The notes below the pieces were generated by a model. The model saw nothing but the letters and a program-made list of their open reading frames with translations. It was not told the origin of the DNA and made no database searches. Shown here in pieces: positions 49,528 to 62,517 of a DNA stretch of 64,000 nucleotides; positions within the stretch are counted from its first letter, which is position 1; every line of letters starts with the position of its first letter. The position numbers and the translations under genes are program-made. The DNA is taken from positions 7,219,155 to 7,283,154 of the forward strand of contig CM034137.1 in NCBI GenBank assembly GCA_019914995.1, given 5' to 3'. Origin of the DNA: Acanthochlamys bracteata (lineage: Eukaryota > Streptophyta > Magnoliopsida > Pandanales > Velloziaceae).

Positions 49528-50871
49528 GCATATATATATAATCAATCTAGACAAAGCATTAACTTTTACCGTAAGTTAAGATATATCAGTAATAAATAAA
49601 ATTAAAAAAAATAACGAAATAATAAAATGATGTATACAAAATAATAATCATTTATTATTATGATATATAATAAAGATAAAGAGTTTGTTGTATTTATATA
49701 GATAGATAAATAAGTAAAAAAGTTAATTTTTTTAAAATATCAAATGCTTTTTGTTTATATTAATTTAAAATTTATTATTATAATTTTAGATTAATTTTAT
49801 TAATATACCTTAAATTTTTATATTAATTATATTTTAGATTAATGTTAGATATAAATTTAACAAATTTAAATCATTTTTTAATATAACAAAATTGATCATA
49901 TAGTTTCAAATTTCCTACTAATTAAAATCAACTAAAATTAAAGTGAATATAGATATGATAAATATTGTAATAAAAAGCACACATGCTAATTTTAAAAACA
50001 GTTATAGCAGAATCTCTTTTTATAAAGTAAATGAAAAAACATATAAATTTATAAAAATCAATATAGTTCAAATTAGAAAAAAGTATTAAATAAAAAAATT
50101 TTAAATACACATAGTGATAAAAAAAAAAAATAAATTTGCTTCTCTTTTTATTTTTTTTATTAAATATTTTTGTATAATTAAATATTTATTTTTATTTAAT
50201 ATATTTTAATTGGTAGAGAAAATAATATTATTATATTATTATTCTTAAATTAATGGTTGATATAATTAGATTAAAAATAAAAATTAATCTAAAAGCTACA
50301 TTAATAAAGTTTATTTAAAATTTTATTAATTAATTAGTTAAAATTATATAATATAAATAGAAAAAAAATATTTAAATTTTTTTATAAAATATTTATTTTT
50401 GTTATTTATTCATTTATACAGCTATTTAAACATAATTAATTTCTCTTATCATATATTCAAATATCATAATATTAATTAATTATTTTTTTATTTATATTTT
50501 TTATCTATGAATCTAAATATATCTTAAGAGCTGTTTCGATTATCACTCAGTAGTACTTTTTTCTTAATTTTGAGTTTAGCCAAAATATGTTTAAATTATT
50601 ATTTCTTATTTTATTTTTATTTTTGTATTGAACAAATTTTATTTCAAATTTTACGTGTTTTAAATTATAACTGTAAACTCTATTTTTTTCAAAACGTAAT
50701 TTCTTAACAAATTTCACTTCGTATAATTGAAACGGTTTCTAACTCAACTTTCTCTTTAGTTAAGACAAACATAATAAAACAATTTAGTACTATGATCAAG
50801 AAATAAAATAATTCTTTGTATATTTAGAAATAAGTACAACTATTATTAGTCTATATCATTGTCTTAATTAA

Positions 50872-51165
50872 GTGCGTATTTTAAATACCGATAACTGATG
50901 GTGAAAATAAAAAGTAAGAAATAAAATTTATTAAAAAATAAAGTATAAATAAAGTTTAGTATTTGTATTTTAATAATTTTTAAAATTATATTAAAAATTA
51001 AAAAATATAATTGTATTTGAAAATATATAAATAAAAAAATTATAACTAAAATTTCGTATGTAAAAATAAAGTTTTAAATTTTTTATATAATTAAAATATA
51101 TGAATTATTTAGAACTCAAAATTTGACGGAAGAAAATAAAATTACGAGCGATTTGAAACACACCC
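50872..51165. mobile_element. MITE with GTGCGTATTTTAAAT ends, PIF/Harbinger-like
   Basis: The left end GTGCGTATTTTAAATACCG and the right end inverse GGGTGTGTTTCAAAT are flanked by TAA on both sides (50869-50871 and 51166-51168). It aligns along its length with 38221-38494. Confidence 0.65.
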
Positions 51166-52537
51166 TAAAAATATATTATAATTATTACCAAACTTTATCT
51201 CTATTTTTCCAAAATTTAAATTTGGCACTTCATATTTGTAAATTATTAATTTTAACTCTATCTTATTTCTACAGTTCTATATTTATCAAACTTTAACATG
51301 TAAAGTATCTCTATAAAATTTACTTTTATCAAATTTTATTTCTTAAAAATTTTTAGTTTTATATGATCGAAGCATGGTAACTCGAGTACTCAACTTTTTC
51401 TTCGATCTAAACCCAAAATTCCAGGCAGAGCCTGTATTATTAGAAAAGACAGAAAAAAACAGTAATTGGTCAAATATTGACCAAATAAGTAAACGAATTA
51501 GAATAAGTTAGAAGGTATTTGATATTGATTATTCTAAAAATAAATTTTTTATTTTTCCTTTTACATTTCATTATTTATGTCTAATCTCCGCTAACTAATA
51601 TTTATATTTTATGATTTAAAAATAGTATTTTTATCAGATTAATATATTTATGACGTATTTTAAAATATTCAAAAATTTATTTTTTTCGGAATTAAATTTG
51701 AAGATAATTCAATTATTTTCATGTAAACTTTAATAAAATTATAGAGATAGAGTCAAAATTATAACTAAAATAAATAAAATAATAGAACTATTAGAGATGG
51801 TAATATTTTTTTATCCGTTCGAAAATTAATTCAAAATTAATTTATTTAAAAAGACTCGTTTAATTTTAACATATATACATTATTAAATTAAATTAAAATT
51901 TAATAAATATAATAAATTATTAAATATATTGAATCAAACTGAGAGCGCGTTTAATTTAGTTTTTCAAAAACTGATTTTTTTTTATTTTATTTTTTAATAT
52001 ATATTTATAAATATATAAAAATTAATTTGAAAATTTAAAAAATAAAATTTTTTTATAAAATGAAATCTTTTTATTACATACTTTTATTATTTTTTAAAAA
52101 TAAAAAAATAAACTCGTTTCTAAAAATAAAAAATAATTTCTATACAGAAAAGATACCCTTGCATCTATATCTAATGAATATTTGTTTAAAAACTTTATCA
52201 AAAGTAATTGAATAATAACACAGCTGGTGCTGATGGTCTCTCCAACCCGACACCGTCGTCAGAACTCCAGCCTGTGAATTTTCCCTAGCTACGCGGATTC
52301 CCCAACAGCTGGTCCCCACACCACCATTATGTTCTTCTTTATACAAGTGACCGCACGGTACGGGCGTCTTCAAACTCACTTGATATTTTCGATTAACGGT
52401 TTTAGAATAAGGTGTTTAGCTAATAAGCAAAAGTTATACTTTTTAAAATAAGAAAAATTGAGATATTAAAATTCAATAAAAAAGAAGTAAAGGTGAGGTC
52501 AAAACCAGTCTAAAAATCCGTGAGGTCGGTTGCAAAT

Positions 52538-52690
52538 GTGGTCCCATAGAGTACAGCGCGTCGACAGGTGCGTGTGAGTGCTGGCCGTTAGATCTATTTG
52601 ATGAAAAATTATTATTTCTTCTATGGGTCCCATGGATTACAGCATGTCCAGAGCTGTGTGTGAATGGTGGCCGTTAGATCTACGTGATGA
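52538..52690 (+). repeat. Degenerate 75-85-bp tandem repeat with GGCCGTTAGATCTA motif
   Basis: Two adjacent repeats run from GGTCCCAT through TACAG to GGCCGTTAGATCTA and GTGATGA/TTGATGA. A third, weaker version (GTGGGTCCC to GAGCCGTTGG) lies near 52905-52960. The same array is repeated in copy 2 near 56265-56415. Confidence 0.7.
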
Positions 52691-53822
52691 GAGTAACAAT
52701 TCGGGTTAAAATCAAACAATCACGTGCCTTACGTGCGAAGACGTTGTTGTCTAACTAATAACGTTAAAATTAATACCTGGATCTGAGACTTATTTACAAT
52801 TCAATGCCATCGCTAGTAGAAAGTACAATAGTTCATAGTAGCAGGCTGCATACAGTACGTAACACGGACTGCTGATTTCGCGAATCTGGCTATTACATGC
52901 TTTATGTGGGTCCCGAAGCTGCTTGAATAATTGATTGAATGGTGATCAAGAGCCGTTGGTTAAGGAATAAATGAAGATAAGATAAAGTTGATCTCGAGAA
53001 AATCTGCAACAAATTTGAACCCACGTGAGTACCATCCGGAGGTGCGTCGCATTTCATTTCACACTATTCATACACTATTTTATTTATATTTAATAAATTT
53101 TTTATTATATTAAAATAATATTATATAAATTTATAGAGTATCAAATATGTAAATATAAAATATTATTATTATATATATATATAATTATTTTAATAATAAA
53201 ATATTTTTAATTCTTAACAGTTTAATTTTAAGAGCACTTTTAAATACCACCACTTTATACATACTTTTGACTAGTCGCGCGGTTCGTAAAAACAGTGATG
53301 TTTAATTATATTATGACATTAATTAGAAACGTTAAAGTTCTAATAACATTAATGTTTAATTATATTATTACATTAATTATATAATAAGTTCAGAGACTGG
53401 GGTTTTCTGTTTCACACTTTCACGCCCACTGTGATGGTAAATATCGGGATGTAAATTTCGTAAAACTAAACTTTCATAAAAAGGAAATTTCGTTAAAATT
53501 TTTATAAAAGTAAAAATATGAATTAAAAAAATTCTTAAATTATAAGTTTAATAAAATGAATTATTCTTATCATTCAAGATTAGTTTCCAACAGATCAATA
53601 TATATCTTAATAAGGGAGAAAACTAATAAAATATTTAAAACATGCTTAAAATATTTTTTATTAAATTATTAAGAACTAATAAATAAGTATTAAGAAATTC
53701 ATGACTTTTAAATTTTTATATATTATAAATTTTAAATAATTTGACAAATAAATTTTAAAATTTTATTAAAATAATAAAATAAATTAGTTTTTATAAAAGC
53801 TTCTAAATGTTTTCTTTAAAAG

Positions 53823-54760
53823 TATTGTTATCGATCCGAGCGAACCGTCCAGGATCGATTCAAAAATCACAACTAGAATGGTAGTTCGATTCAAATTTGT
53901 AAAAAATTGTCTATATAATTGACCTTTTAAACTTTGCCTCGATCCATTTGATTCGTTCCAACCCGCCCACTCTGATAAAAAACCGATTTGAATAAAATCT
54001 TTAAAAAATTAATTAAAAAAATTTCTTCTTCCTATGGTATGGCAATTTCCAGGCCTTTTTAGGCCAGTTAACAACAGGGGAGGGGGCTAGCGGTCAAAGA
54101 CTTTGCTTTGAGTACCGGCCTCATACTCTCTCTCGCCTCTCTATCTTTTCTATAAAATTTTTAATTGATGATATATTTAATACTGAAATAATTATTAATA
54201 GTTCTATATTAAAAAATAATATATAATTTAAATTTTGTATTTAGATGTGATAATACAAAAATATAATTGATTATGTCTTATTTATAAATATCAATTATTA
54301 ATGATTTTTAAAATATTATCGTAAAATATTGATTCAAATATATATATCTAATAAATTTGGTTATATCTATTTTATGATTTATTTATGTAATGATTTTATT
54401 TTCTTTTAATTTCGAATTTATTTAAATATTTTTTTTATTGTAAATTATTATTATTATTATTATTGGTAGTAGTAATATCATGGTAGTAATATTTTAATTT
54501 TTTTATTATAATTATTATTAATGTTATTGTTGATAGTAATATTATAGTAAAAGTATTTTTAATTTTTGTTGTGATTATTGTTTATTATTACTAATATCAT
54601 AATGATGAAGAAATTTTTAACTATAATTATTGTTATTATTAGTTAAAAATAGTTTAATATTATTAATTTGATGATTCAATTGGTTGATCCGACGAATTAA
54701 TTTAAAATCATAATTTGATAATATTTTGATTTGACGTCCGATCCGATTTTGATAAGTATG
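53823..54760. mobile_element. hAT-like non-autonomous element, copy C1 (in duplication copy 1)
   Basis: It starts TATTGTTATC and ends GATTTTGATAAGTATG. The flanks TTTAAAAG and CTCAAAAG are near-matching 8-mers. Terminal GC-rich motifs and the AT-rich interior match the complete element at 59149. About 210 bp of extra sequence between the left end and the shared interior includes CAATTTCCAGGC and TTGAGTACCGGCC, absent from the 59149 copy. Confidence 0.75.
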
Positions 54761-54962
54761 CTCAAAAGTCAAAATAAATCTTAAAAAGTGCTACCATAAA
54801 AATGGCACTTCAATCATACATTTACGTCCTTCTAAAAATAATAAAACGAAAGAGAGAAAGAAACAAGTACAACTGTTTGAACGACCACGTCCAAACCGTT
54901 ATATTAAAAATATTAAAATATTGATAATAGTACGAACGTTTATTATTTTTTATTAAAATATA

Positions 54963-57900
54963 GTAAATTATTAATTTTAACTCTATCTTATTTCTACAGT
55001 TCTATATTTATCAAACTTTAACATGTAAAGTATCTCTATAAAATTTACTTTTATCAAATTTTATTTCTTAAAAATTTTTAGTTTTATATGATCGAAGCAT
55101 GGTAACTCGAGTACTCAACTTTTTCTTCGATCTAAACCCAAAATTCCAGGCAGAGCCTGTATTATTAGAAAAGACAGAAAAAAACAGTAATTGGTCAAAT
55201 ATTGACCAAATAAGTAAACGAATTAGAATAAGTTAGAAGGTATTTGATATTGATTATTCTAAAAATAAATTTTTTATTTTTCCTTTTACATTTCATTATT
55301 TATGTCTAATCTCCGCTAACTAATATTTATATTTTATGATTTAAAAATAGTATTTTTTATCAGATTAATATATTTATGACGTATTTTAAAATATTCAAAA
55401 ATTTAATTTTTTTCGGAATTAAATTTGAAGATAATTCAATTATTTTCATGTAAACTTTAATAAAATTATAGAGATAGAGTCAAAATTATAACTAAAATAA
55501 ATAAAATAATAGAACTATTAGAGATGGTAATATTTTTTATCCGTTCGAAAATTAATTCAAAATTAATTTATTTAAAAAAGACTCGTTTAATTTTAACATA
55601 TATACATTATTAAATTAAATTAAAATTTAATAAATATAATAAATTATTAAATATATTGAATCAAACTGAGAGCGCGTTTAATTTAGTTTTTCAAAAACTG
55701 ATTTTTAATTTTATCTTTTTTAATATATATTTATAAATATATAAAAATTAATTTGAAAATTTAAAAAATATAAAATTTTTTTATAAAATGAAATCTTTTT
55801 ATTACATACTTTTATTATTTTTTAAAAATAAAAAAATAAACTCGTTTCTAAAAATAAAAAATAATTTCTATACAGAAAAGATACCCTTGCATCTATATCT
55901 AATGAATATTTGTTTAAAAACTTTATCAAAAGTAATTGAATAATAACACAGCTGGTGCTGATGGTCTCTCCAACCCGACACCGTCGTCAGAACTCCAGCC
56001 TGTGAATTTTCCCTAGCTACGCGGATTCCCCAACAGCTGGTCCCCACACCACCATTATGTTCTTCTTTATACAAGTGACCGCACGGTACGGGCGTCTTCA
56101 AACTCACTTGATATTTTCGATTAACGGTTTTAGAATAAGGTGTTTAGCTAATAAGCAAAAGTTATACTTTTTAAAATAAGAAAAATTGAGATATTAAAAT
56201 TCAATAAAAAAGAAGTAAAGGTGAGGTCAAAACCAGTCTAAAAATCCGTGAGGTCAGTTTGCAAATGTGGTCCCATAGAGTACAGCGCGTCGACAGGTGC
56301 GTGTGAGTGCTGGCCGTTAGATCTATTTGATGAAAAATTATTATTTCTTCTATGGGTCCCATGGATTACAGCATGTCCAGAGCTGTGTGTGAATGGTGGC
56401 CGTTAGATCTACGTGATGAGAGTAACAATTCGGGTTAAAATCAAACAATCACGTGCCTTACGTGCGAAGACGTTGTTGTCTAACTAATAACGTTAAAATT
56501 AATACCTGGATCTGAGACTTATTTACAATTCAATGCCATCGCTAGTAGAAAGTACAATAGTTCATAGTAGCAGGCTGCATACAGTACGTAACACGGACTG
56601 CTGATTTCGCGAATCTGGCTATTACATGCTTTATGTGGGTCCCGAAGCTGCTTGAATAATTGATTGAATGGTGATCAAGAGCCGTTGGTTAAGGAATAAA
56701 TGAAGATAAGATAAAGTTGATCTCGAGAAAATCTGCAACAAATTTGAACCCACGTGAGTACCATCCGAGGTGCGTCGCATTTCATTTCACACTATTCATA
56801 CACTATTTTATTTATATTTAATAAATTTTTTATTATATTAAAATAATATTATATAAATTTATAGAGTATCAAATATGTAAATATAAAATATTATTATTAT
56901 ATATATATATAATTATTTTAATAATAAAATATTTTTAATTCTTAACAGTTTAATTTTAAGAGCACTTTTAAATACCACCACTTTATACATACTTTTGACT
57001 AGTCGCGCGGTTCGTAAAAACAGTGATGTTTAATTATATTATGACATTAATTAGAAACGTTAAAGTTCTAATAACATTAATGTTTAATTATATTATTACA
57101 TTAATTATATAATAAGTTCAGAGACTGGGGTTTTCTGTTTCACACTTTCACGCCCACTGTGATGGTAAATATCGGGATGTAAATTTCGTAAAACTAAACT
57201 TTCATAAAAAGGAAATTTCGTTAAAATTTTTATAAAAGTAAAAATATGAATTAAAAAAATTCTTAAATTATAAGTTTAATAAAATGAATTATTCTTATCA
57301 TTCAAGATTAGTTCCGCAACAGATCAATATATCTTAATAAGGGAGAAAACTAATAAAATATTTAAAACATGCTTAAAATATTTTTTATTAAATTATTAAG
57401 AACTAATAAATAAGTATTAAGAAATTCATGACTTTAAATTTTTATATATTATAAATTTTAAATAATTTGACAAATAAATTTTAAAATTTTATTAAAATAA
57501 TAAAATAAATTAGTTTTTATAAAAGCTTCTAAATGTTTTCTTAAAAGTATTGTTATCAGATCCGGAGCGAACCGTCCGGATCGATTCGAAAACTGTCAAC
57601 TAGAATGGTAGTTCGATTCAAATTTGTAAAAAATTCGTCTATATAATTGACCTTTTTAACCTGCCTCGATCCATTTGATTCGTTCCAACCCGCCCACTCT
57701 GATAAAACCGATTTGAATAAAATCTTTAAAAAATTAATTAAAAAAATTTCTTCTTTCTATGGTATGGCAATTTCCAGGCTTTTTTAGGCGAGTTAACAAC
57801 AGGGGAGGAGGCTAGCTGTCAAAGACTTTGCTTTGAGTACCGGCCTCATACTCTCTCTCGCCTCTCTATCTTTCTATAAAATTTTTAATTGATGATATAT

Positions 57901-58690
57901 TTAATACGAAATAATTATTAATAGTTCTATATTAAAAAATAATATATAATTTAAATTTTGTATTTAGATGTGATAATACAAAAATATAATTGATTATGTC
58001 TTATTTATAAATATCAATTATTAATGATTTTTAAAATATTATCGTAAAATATTCAGATTCAAATATATATATCTAATAAATTTGGTTATATCTATTTTAT
58101 GATTTATTTATGTAATGATTTTATTTTCTTTTAATTTCGAATTTATTTAAATATTTTTTTATTGTAAATTATTATTATTATTATTATTGGTAGTAGTAAT
58201 ATCATGGTAGTAATATTTTAATTTTTATTATAATTATTATTAATGTTATTGTTGATAGTAATATTATAGTAAAAGTACTTTAATTTTTGTTGTGATTACT
58301 GTTATTATTATTACTAATATCATAATGACAGTAAATTTTTAACTATAATTATTGTTATTATTAGTTAAAAATAGTTTAATATTATTAATTTGATGATTCA
58401 ATTGGTTGATCCGACGAATTAATTTAAAATCATAATTTGATAATATTTTGATTTGACGTCCGATCCGATTTTGATAAGTATGCTCAAAAGTCAAAATAAA
58501 TCTTAAAAAAGTGCTACCATAAAAATGGCACTTCAATCATACATTTACGTCCTTCTAAAAATAATAAAACGAAAGAGAGAAAGAAACAAGTACAACTGTT
58601 TGAACGACCACGTCCAAACCGTTATATTAAAAATATTAAAATATTGATAATAGTACGAACGTTTATTATTTTTTTATTAAAAAATATAAA
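54963..58690. repeat. 3.7-kb direct tandem duplication, copy 2
   Basis: It repeats 51238-54962 in the same orientation. The two copies are nearly identical over 52140-53060. The differences I noticed are mostly 1- to few-base insertions or deletions in homopolymers and a cluster in the hAT-like element. Copy 2 runs on into a longer hAT-like fragment (to 59134), of which copy 1 has only the first part. Confidence 0.95.
57548..58482. mobile_element. hAT-like non-autonomous element, copy C2 (in duplication copy 2)
   Basis: Counterpart of 53823-54760. Left terminus TATTGTTATCAGATCCGG, right terminus GATTTTGATAAGTATG. Flanking 8-mers CTTAAAAG (57540-57547) and CTCAAAAG (58483-58490) match at 7 of 8 positions, supporting hAT-type insertion. 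Confidence 0.78.
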
Positions 58691-59134
58691 AAAATAAACT
58701 AATAAAAATATATAAAAAAACAAAAAAGTATTTTAAATAATAAATTTTAAAAGAAATTTTTTATTTTAAAATAATTTTATTATTTTTCTTACAATTTAAT
58801 AGAATTAATAATATAAGAATTTAAAAATCACTAATAATAAATATTTACAAATAAAATATAATAAATTTATTTTTTTGCATTATTATATCCAAATGTAAAA
58901 TCTAAACTACATATTATATTTCAATATAAGGCTACTAATAATTATTTTTGCATCAATATATCACAAATTTAAATTTTTTAAAATTTAATTTAATCCGGAC
59001 GAGCGGGTCGATCGGATCAAAACGGGTCGGAACGGATCAAAGCATGTCAAAACGGGTCGATTATATAAATAGTTTTATTATAAATTCGGACCGATTTATG
59101 CTCCGGACGGATCGGTCCGAGTTTTACAACCATG
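58617..59134. mobile_element. hAT-like element, copy B, inverted and truncated
   Basis: Read on the minus strand it starts CATGGTTGTAAAAC at 59134 and follows copy A (538-1183) through the GC-rich subterminal part and the AT-rich interior to ACGTTCGTACTATT, then stops near 58617 without the final 80 or so bases. Its truncated end is also the part shared with the end of duplication copy 1. Confidence 0.75.
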
Positions 59135-59148
59135 ATAATACCTATAGG

Positions 59149-59862
59149 CATTGTTGTCAGACCCGGACCGACCTGTTCGGGTCGATCCGGGAACCGTTAA
59201 CCCGGACGGTAAACTGGTCCGGGTCTTAAAAAAACCGTTTTTTTTAATTAATTAAAAAAAATTAAAAAATTTTAAAATTAATTAAAAAATTTTAAATTGA
59301 TGACATATTTATTACAAAAATAATTATTAATAATTCTATCTTGAAAAATAATATGTAGTTTAAATTTTGTATTTGAATGTGATAATGTAAAAATATAATT
59401 ACTTATATCTTATTTGTAAATATCAATTATTAGTGATTTTTAAATTTTTATATTGTAAAATATTTAGAATCAAATATGTATACCTAAAAAATTTTGTTAT
59501 ATCTCTTTATGATTTCTCTATTTATGATTTTATTTTTTTCTAATCTCCTAATTTATTTAAATATTTATTATTATAAATTTTAGTTGTTATTATTGTTATT
59601 GGTGGTGGCAATACTTCAATTTTTGCTGTGATTATTATTACTGTTATTGTTAATAGTAATGCTATAATAAAAATATTTTAATTTTTTGCTATGATTATTA
59701 TTGCTATTATTATTGGTAGTATCATTAGCAATAAATTTTTTACTATACTTATTATTATTATTAATTAAAATATTTTAATATTATTGACCCGACGGTTCGA
59801 CCTAAAAACCGTGACCCGGATAATTTTCCGGTTCGATGTCCAGTCCGATTCTTACAACTATG
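59149..59862. mobile_element. hAT-like non-autonomous element, copy D, complete
   Basis: It starts CATTGTTGTCAGAC and ends GATTCTTACAACTATG, near-perfect inverted termini. It is flanked by a perfect 8-bp target duplication, CCTATAGG (59141-59148 and 59863-59870). GC-rich subterminal blocks carry CCGGACCGACC, GGGTCGATCCGG and CGGTTCGA. The 714-bp element has no transposase frame. Confidence 0.88.
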
Positions 59863-59870
59863 CCTATAGG

Positions 59871-62509
59871 TTATGTATGAAAAAGCACTCTATTTACATT
59901 TTTATAAAAATTGTTGATGATGTTGTAGGTTAATTATATTGTGTCTAGTTGTGTGATTCACGCATGCAATCAAGGTAATGATCCCATCATGTGATCTGTT
60001 TCTCGATTGTTTGTATTATCTTTATTTTATTTTATTTTTTTCTTTTTCCCCTTAAGTTTTAACTTTTAGGGACGCTTTACTTTTGAAGCCACACTTCTAG
60101 TGCCGGTGACAATTTAAACTTTTTCTTCGCCAAGAATTGAAATCCTCTGTCAGCACCAAATGTGCCTGACATATTATTTTCGTTGTACTTTAAATATAAA
60201 CAGTCTTAAGAAGATGTTCGAAATTATTTACCTAAACAATTAAATCTTTATAATAATTTTAAATATAATTTATTTTATTTAAAAATAGAATTATAGTTCA
60301 CAAAATTATAGTATTTTTTAATATTATCATTTTCAAAAATTATTTATGAAATACTATAAATTTTTTTAAAAGATAGATATACCTTTTTGAATAACTTAGA
60401 AGCTATTTGGCTTCTATTTTTACATACTTCTTTTATATTTGGCTTCTATATTGTTATTTTATATGTTTTAATAAATTTTTTAAGTAATTTATAAAATTTA
60501 TTTTAATATTAGAAAATATAAAAAATATGTAATAAAATATTTTTATTTTTTAAACCAAAACAGTATAAGTTTTTATCAAAATCGTATAAAACTTATTTTA
60601 TAAGAATTTTTAAACAGTACCTTGATCAGCCGAACGTATCCTAAAAAGCTATTAGAATAACAACACCACCACGTATCTTCAAAACCATATCATTTATTAT
60701 GTTTTTTTTTTTGAATATTTTGGTCGGAGTCAGCAAAGCACATGGAAACATTTAATTAAATCATTTAATAATGAATACAAAAATTGAATTGAGAAAAACA
60801 TTGAAGAAAAATAATGTAAACATATAGAAAGATGTTGGCATGTTGTTCGTTTGCGTCTTTGGTGCAGCGCAAAGGGCGCTCCCTCTTTCTGCGAGTAGGC
60901 ACCTTGCTGTAGAGCTTATCTCTCTTATTACCCTGGCTAATTTCGAGATCTATTAAATAATGTTTTTTAAAATAAATTTACTAAAATATACTTATTAACA
61001 TAAATAAAAAATTCATAAAATATATTTTATGATATATTTTTTTGAACTTTTAAATTTGTAAATAATATAATATTAAATAAAATCAATATAATAAGCAGCT
61101 GAAATTAAAGCCAAATCTCCCCGAAATTCGCTTCTTCTTCCCAACCACAAAACATGGGAATTGAAGATTATTGGTTTTTAATGAAAAAATAATTATCCCA
61201 GTAATGTTCTTTTTAATTATTTTTTGTTTAAAATAGATAAATAAGCTCGACAAAACTACAGTTTTAGACGCTATTTGACACTGTTTTATTTCATTTCACA
61301 TGTTATTTAATTTTTATTTTAATAAATTTATAGTATATAAAATATTTTCAAACTAAACATACAAATAAATTTATAGATCATAAATTATATATATATAATT
61401 TTTAATTTTTATTAAACAAAATATATTCTTAAAAATCCTAAAATAAATTGTTTTCTAAGTCTTATTTTAAACATTTATAAAAAAATTCTATAATTTAATT
61501 CTAGTTTTTCATATATTAAGCTATTCTTACAAAAATACAAGGAAAATTCAGTCCACTAATATAAACAATACAGAAAGGTATTCAGTAGAATCTTCCTTCT
61601 TGGAAACAAGAGAACAAAACAACTCTTTATCACTCACTCTCTCTCTCTCCTCTCCATGGTTGATATACTTTAAAGAAAATTTATTTAAAATGTATTAGTT
61701 AAGAGCTTATATACCTACCATTCAAATTTTGTTTTTATAATTTTTTTTTCATATAATAAATAAAAATTTAAAATAAATTCTTTAATTAAATAGTTTTATC
61801 AAAATTTAATTTTTAAAATTTAATTTTAATACAAATTTAATTAAAAAACTTTTTATTAAATATTTTATTTCAAAATGAACACACTCTAAGTTCAAACGTT
61901 ATTTAAAAATAAATTATTTAGATTATAAATAATATATCAAATCTAAGTTAAAAAGAGAAGCAATTTTTTTATTTGTTAATATAAGTAAAAGTATCATTTC
62001 TTAATAGAAGTAATTGAATTGTTAAGACAAATAGAACACAATTTTAATCTATTTAATCTCATTTGAAAACCTACCACGCCTAGATGGATTACTACCGAAT
62101 TAACTCTTCATTGCAAAAGAAAATTCAGAACTAAAAGTAAATGTAAAATACTAACTCAATAATCAAATTTTTAAATAATTATTTATTATCGAATAAATGA
62201 AAATTTAAAATAATGAAAAAGAAACAACTAATTTCTTAATTTAGCTGGATTACTATCGCATTAACTCTATTTTATAGGAAAAAAATTTCACGACTAGAAA
62301 GTTTTTTTCTAAAATTAATTGAACACGCTGTAACAATCAGGATATAATACAAATATTGTCCATTTAACTTAATCTTATTTTGATAATCTTTGAACGAATT
62401 ATTAATTTTAAAGGAAAGACAAATAAACATGAGGTCAAGTTAAATTTAAACTATTAAAATAATAATAATCAAAGAACTAAGAAACTGGTGATCACATTAT
62501 CTGGTATGC
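59871..62509. other. Intergenic DNA before the right-end gene
   Basis: Mostly AT-rich with no recognised gene. AT-rich repeat material occurs at 60400-60620 and 61260-61500. A CT-rich run lies at about 61635-61655. A short GC-richer stretch at 60845-60950 is unassigned. Confidence 0.4.
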
Positions 62510-62517
62510 TATAAAAT
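62510..62517 (+). promoter_or_regulatory. TATA box of right-end gene
   Basis: TATAAAAT lies about 700 bp before the coding start. It makes sense if a 5'UTR intron separates the first exon from the coding exon. Confidence 0.55.

Larger units (their letters stand above)
47581..50871. other. Downstream of RBCS: AT-rich intergenic DNA
   Basis: The RBCS 3'UTR covers the first part. Two degenerate direct repeats of about 65-75 bp lie at 47948-48016 and 48067-48140, sharing GAATGA, GGGCATAA and GGCACC. MITE-like elements are at about 48150-48395 and 49275-49527, with similar material at 48725-48945. The rest to 50871 is nearly pure A/T with no gene. Confidence 0.4.
51238..54962. repeat. 3.7-kb direct tandem duplication, copy 1
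   Basis: The sequence from GTAAATTATTAATTTTAAC (51238) repeats at 54963 and stays aligned to about 58690. The unit is 3.72 kb. It has an AT-rich inverted-repeat-like stretch (about 51945-52145), a GC-richer block (52140-53060), more AT-rich DNA, a 0.94-kb hAT-like element (53823-54760) and a fragment of a second hAT-like element (from about 54893). I recognise no gene. A 79-codon minus-strand frame (52140-52379) is identical in both copies but has no known product. Confidence 0.95.

Noticed and set aside
52140-52379. A 79-codon minus-strand frame identical in both duplication copies (also 55868-56107)
   Set aside because: Identity follows from the recent duplication and is not evidence of selection. 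The product has no recognised domain and the frame could be chance in a GC-richer block.
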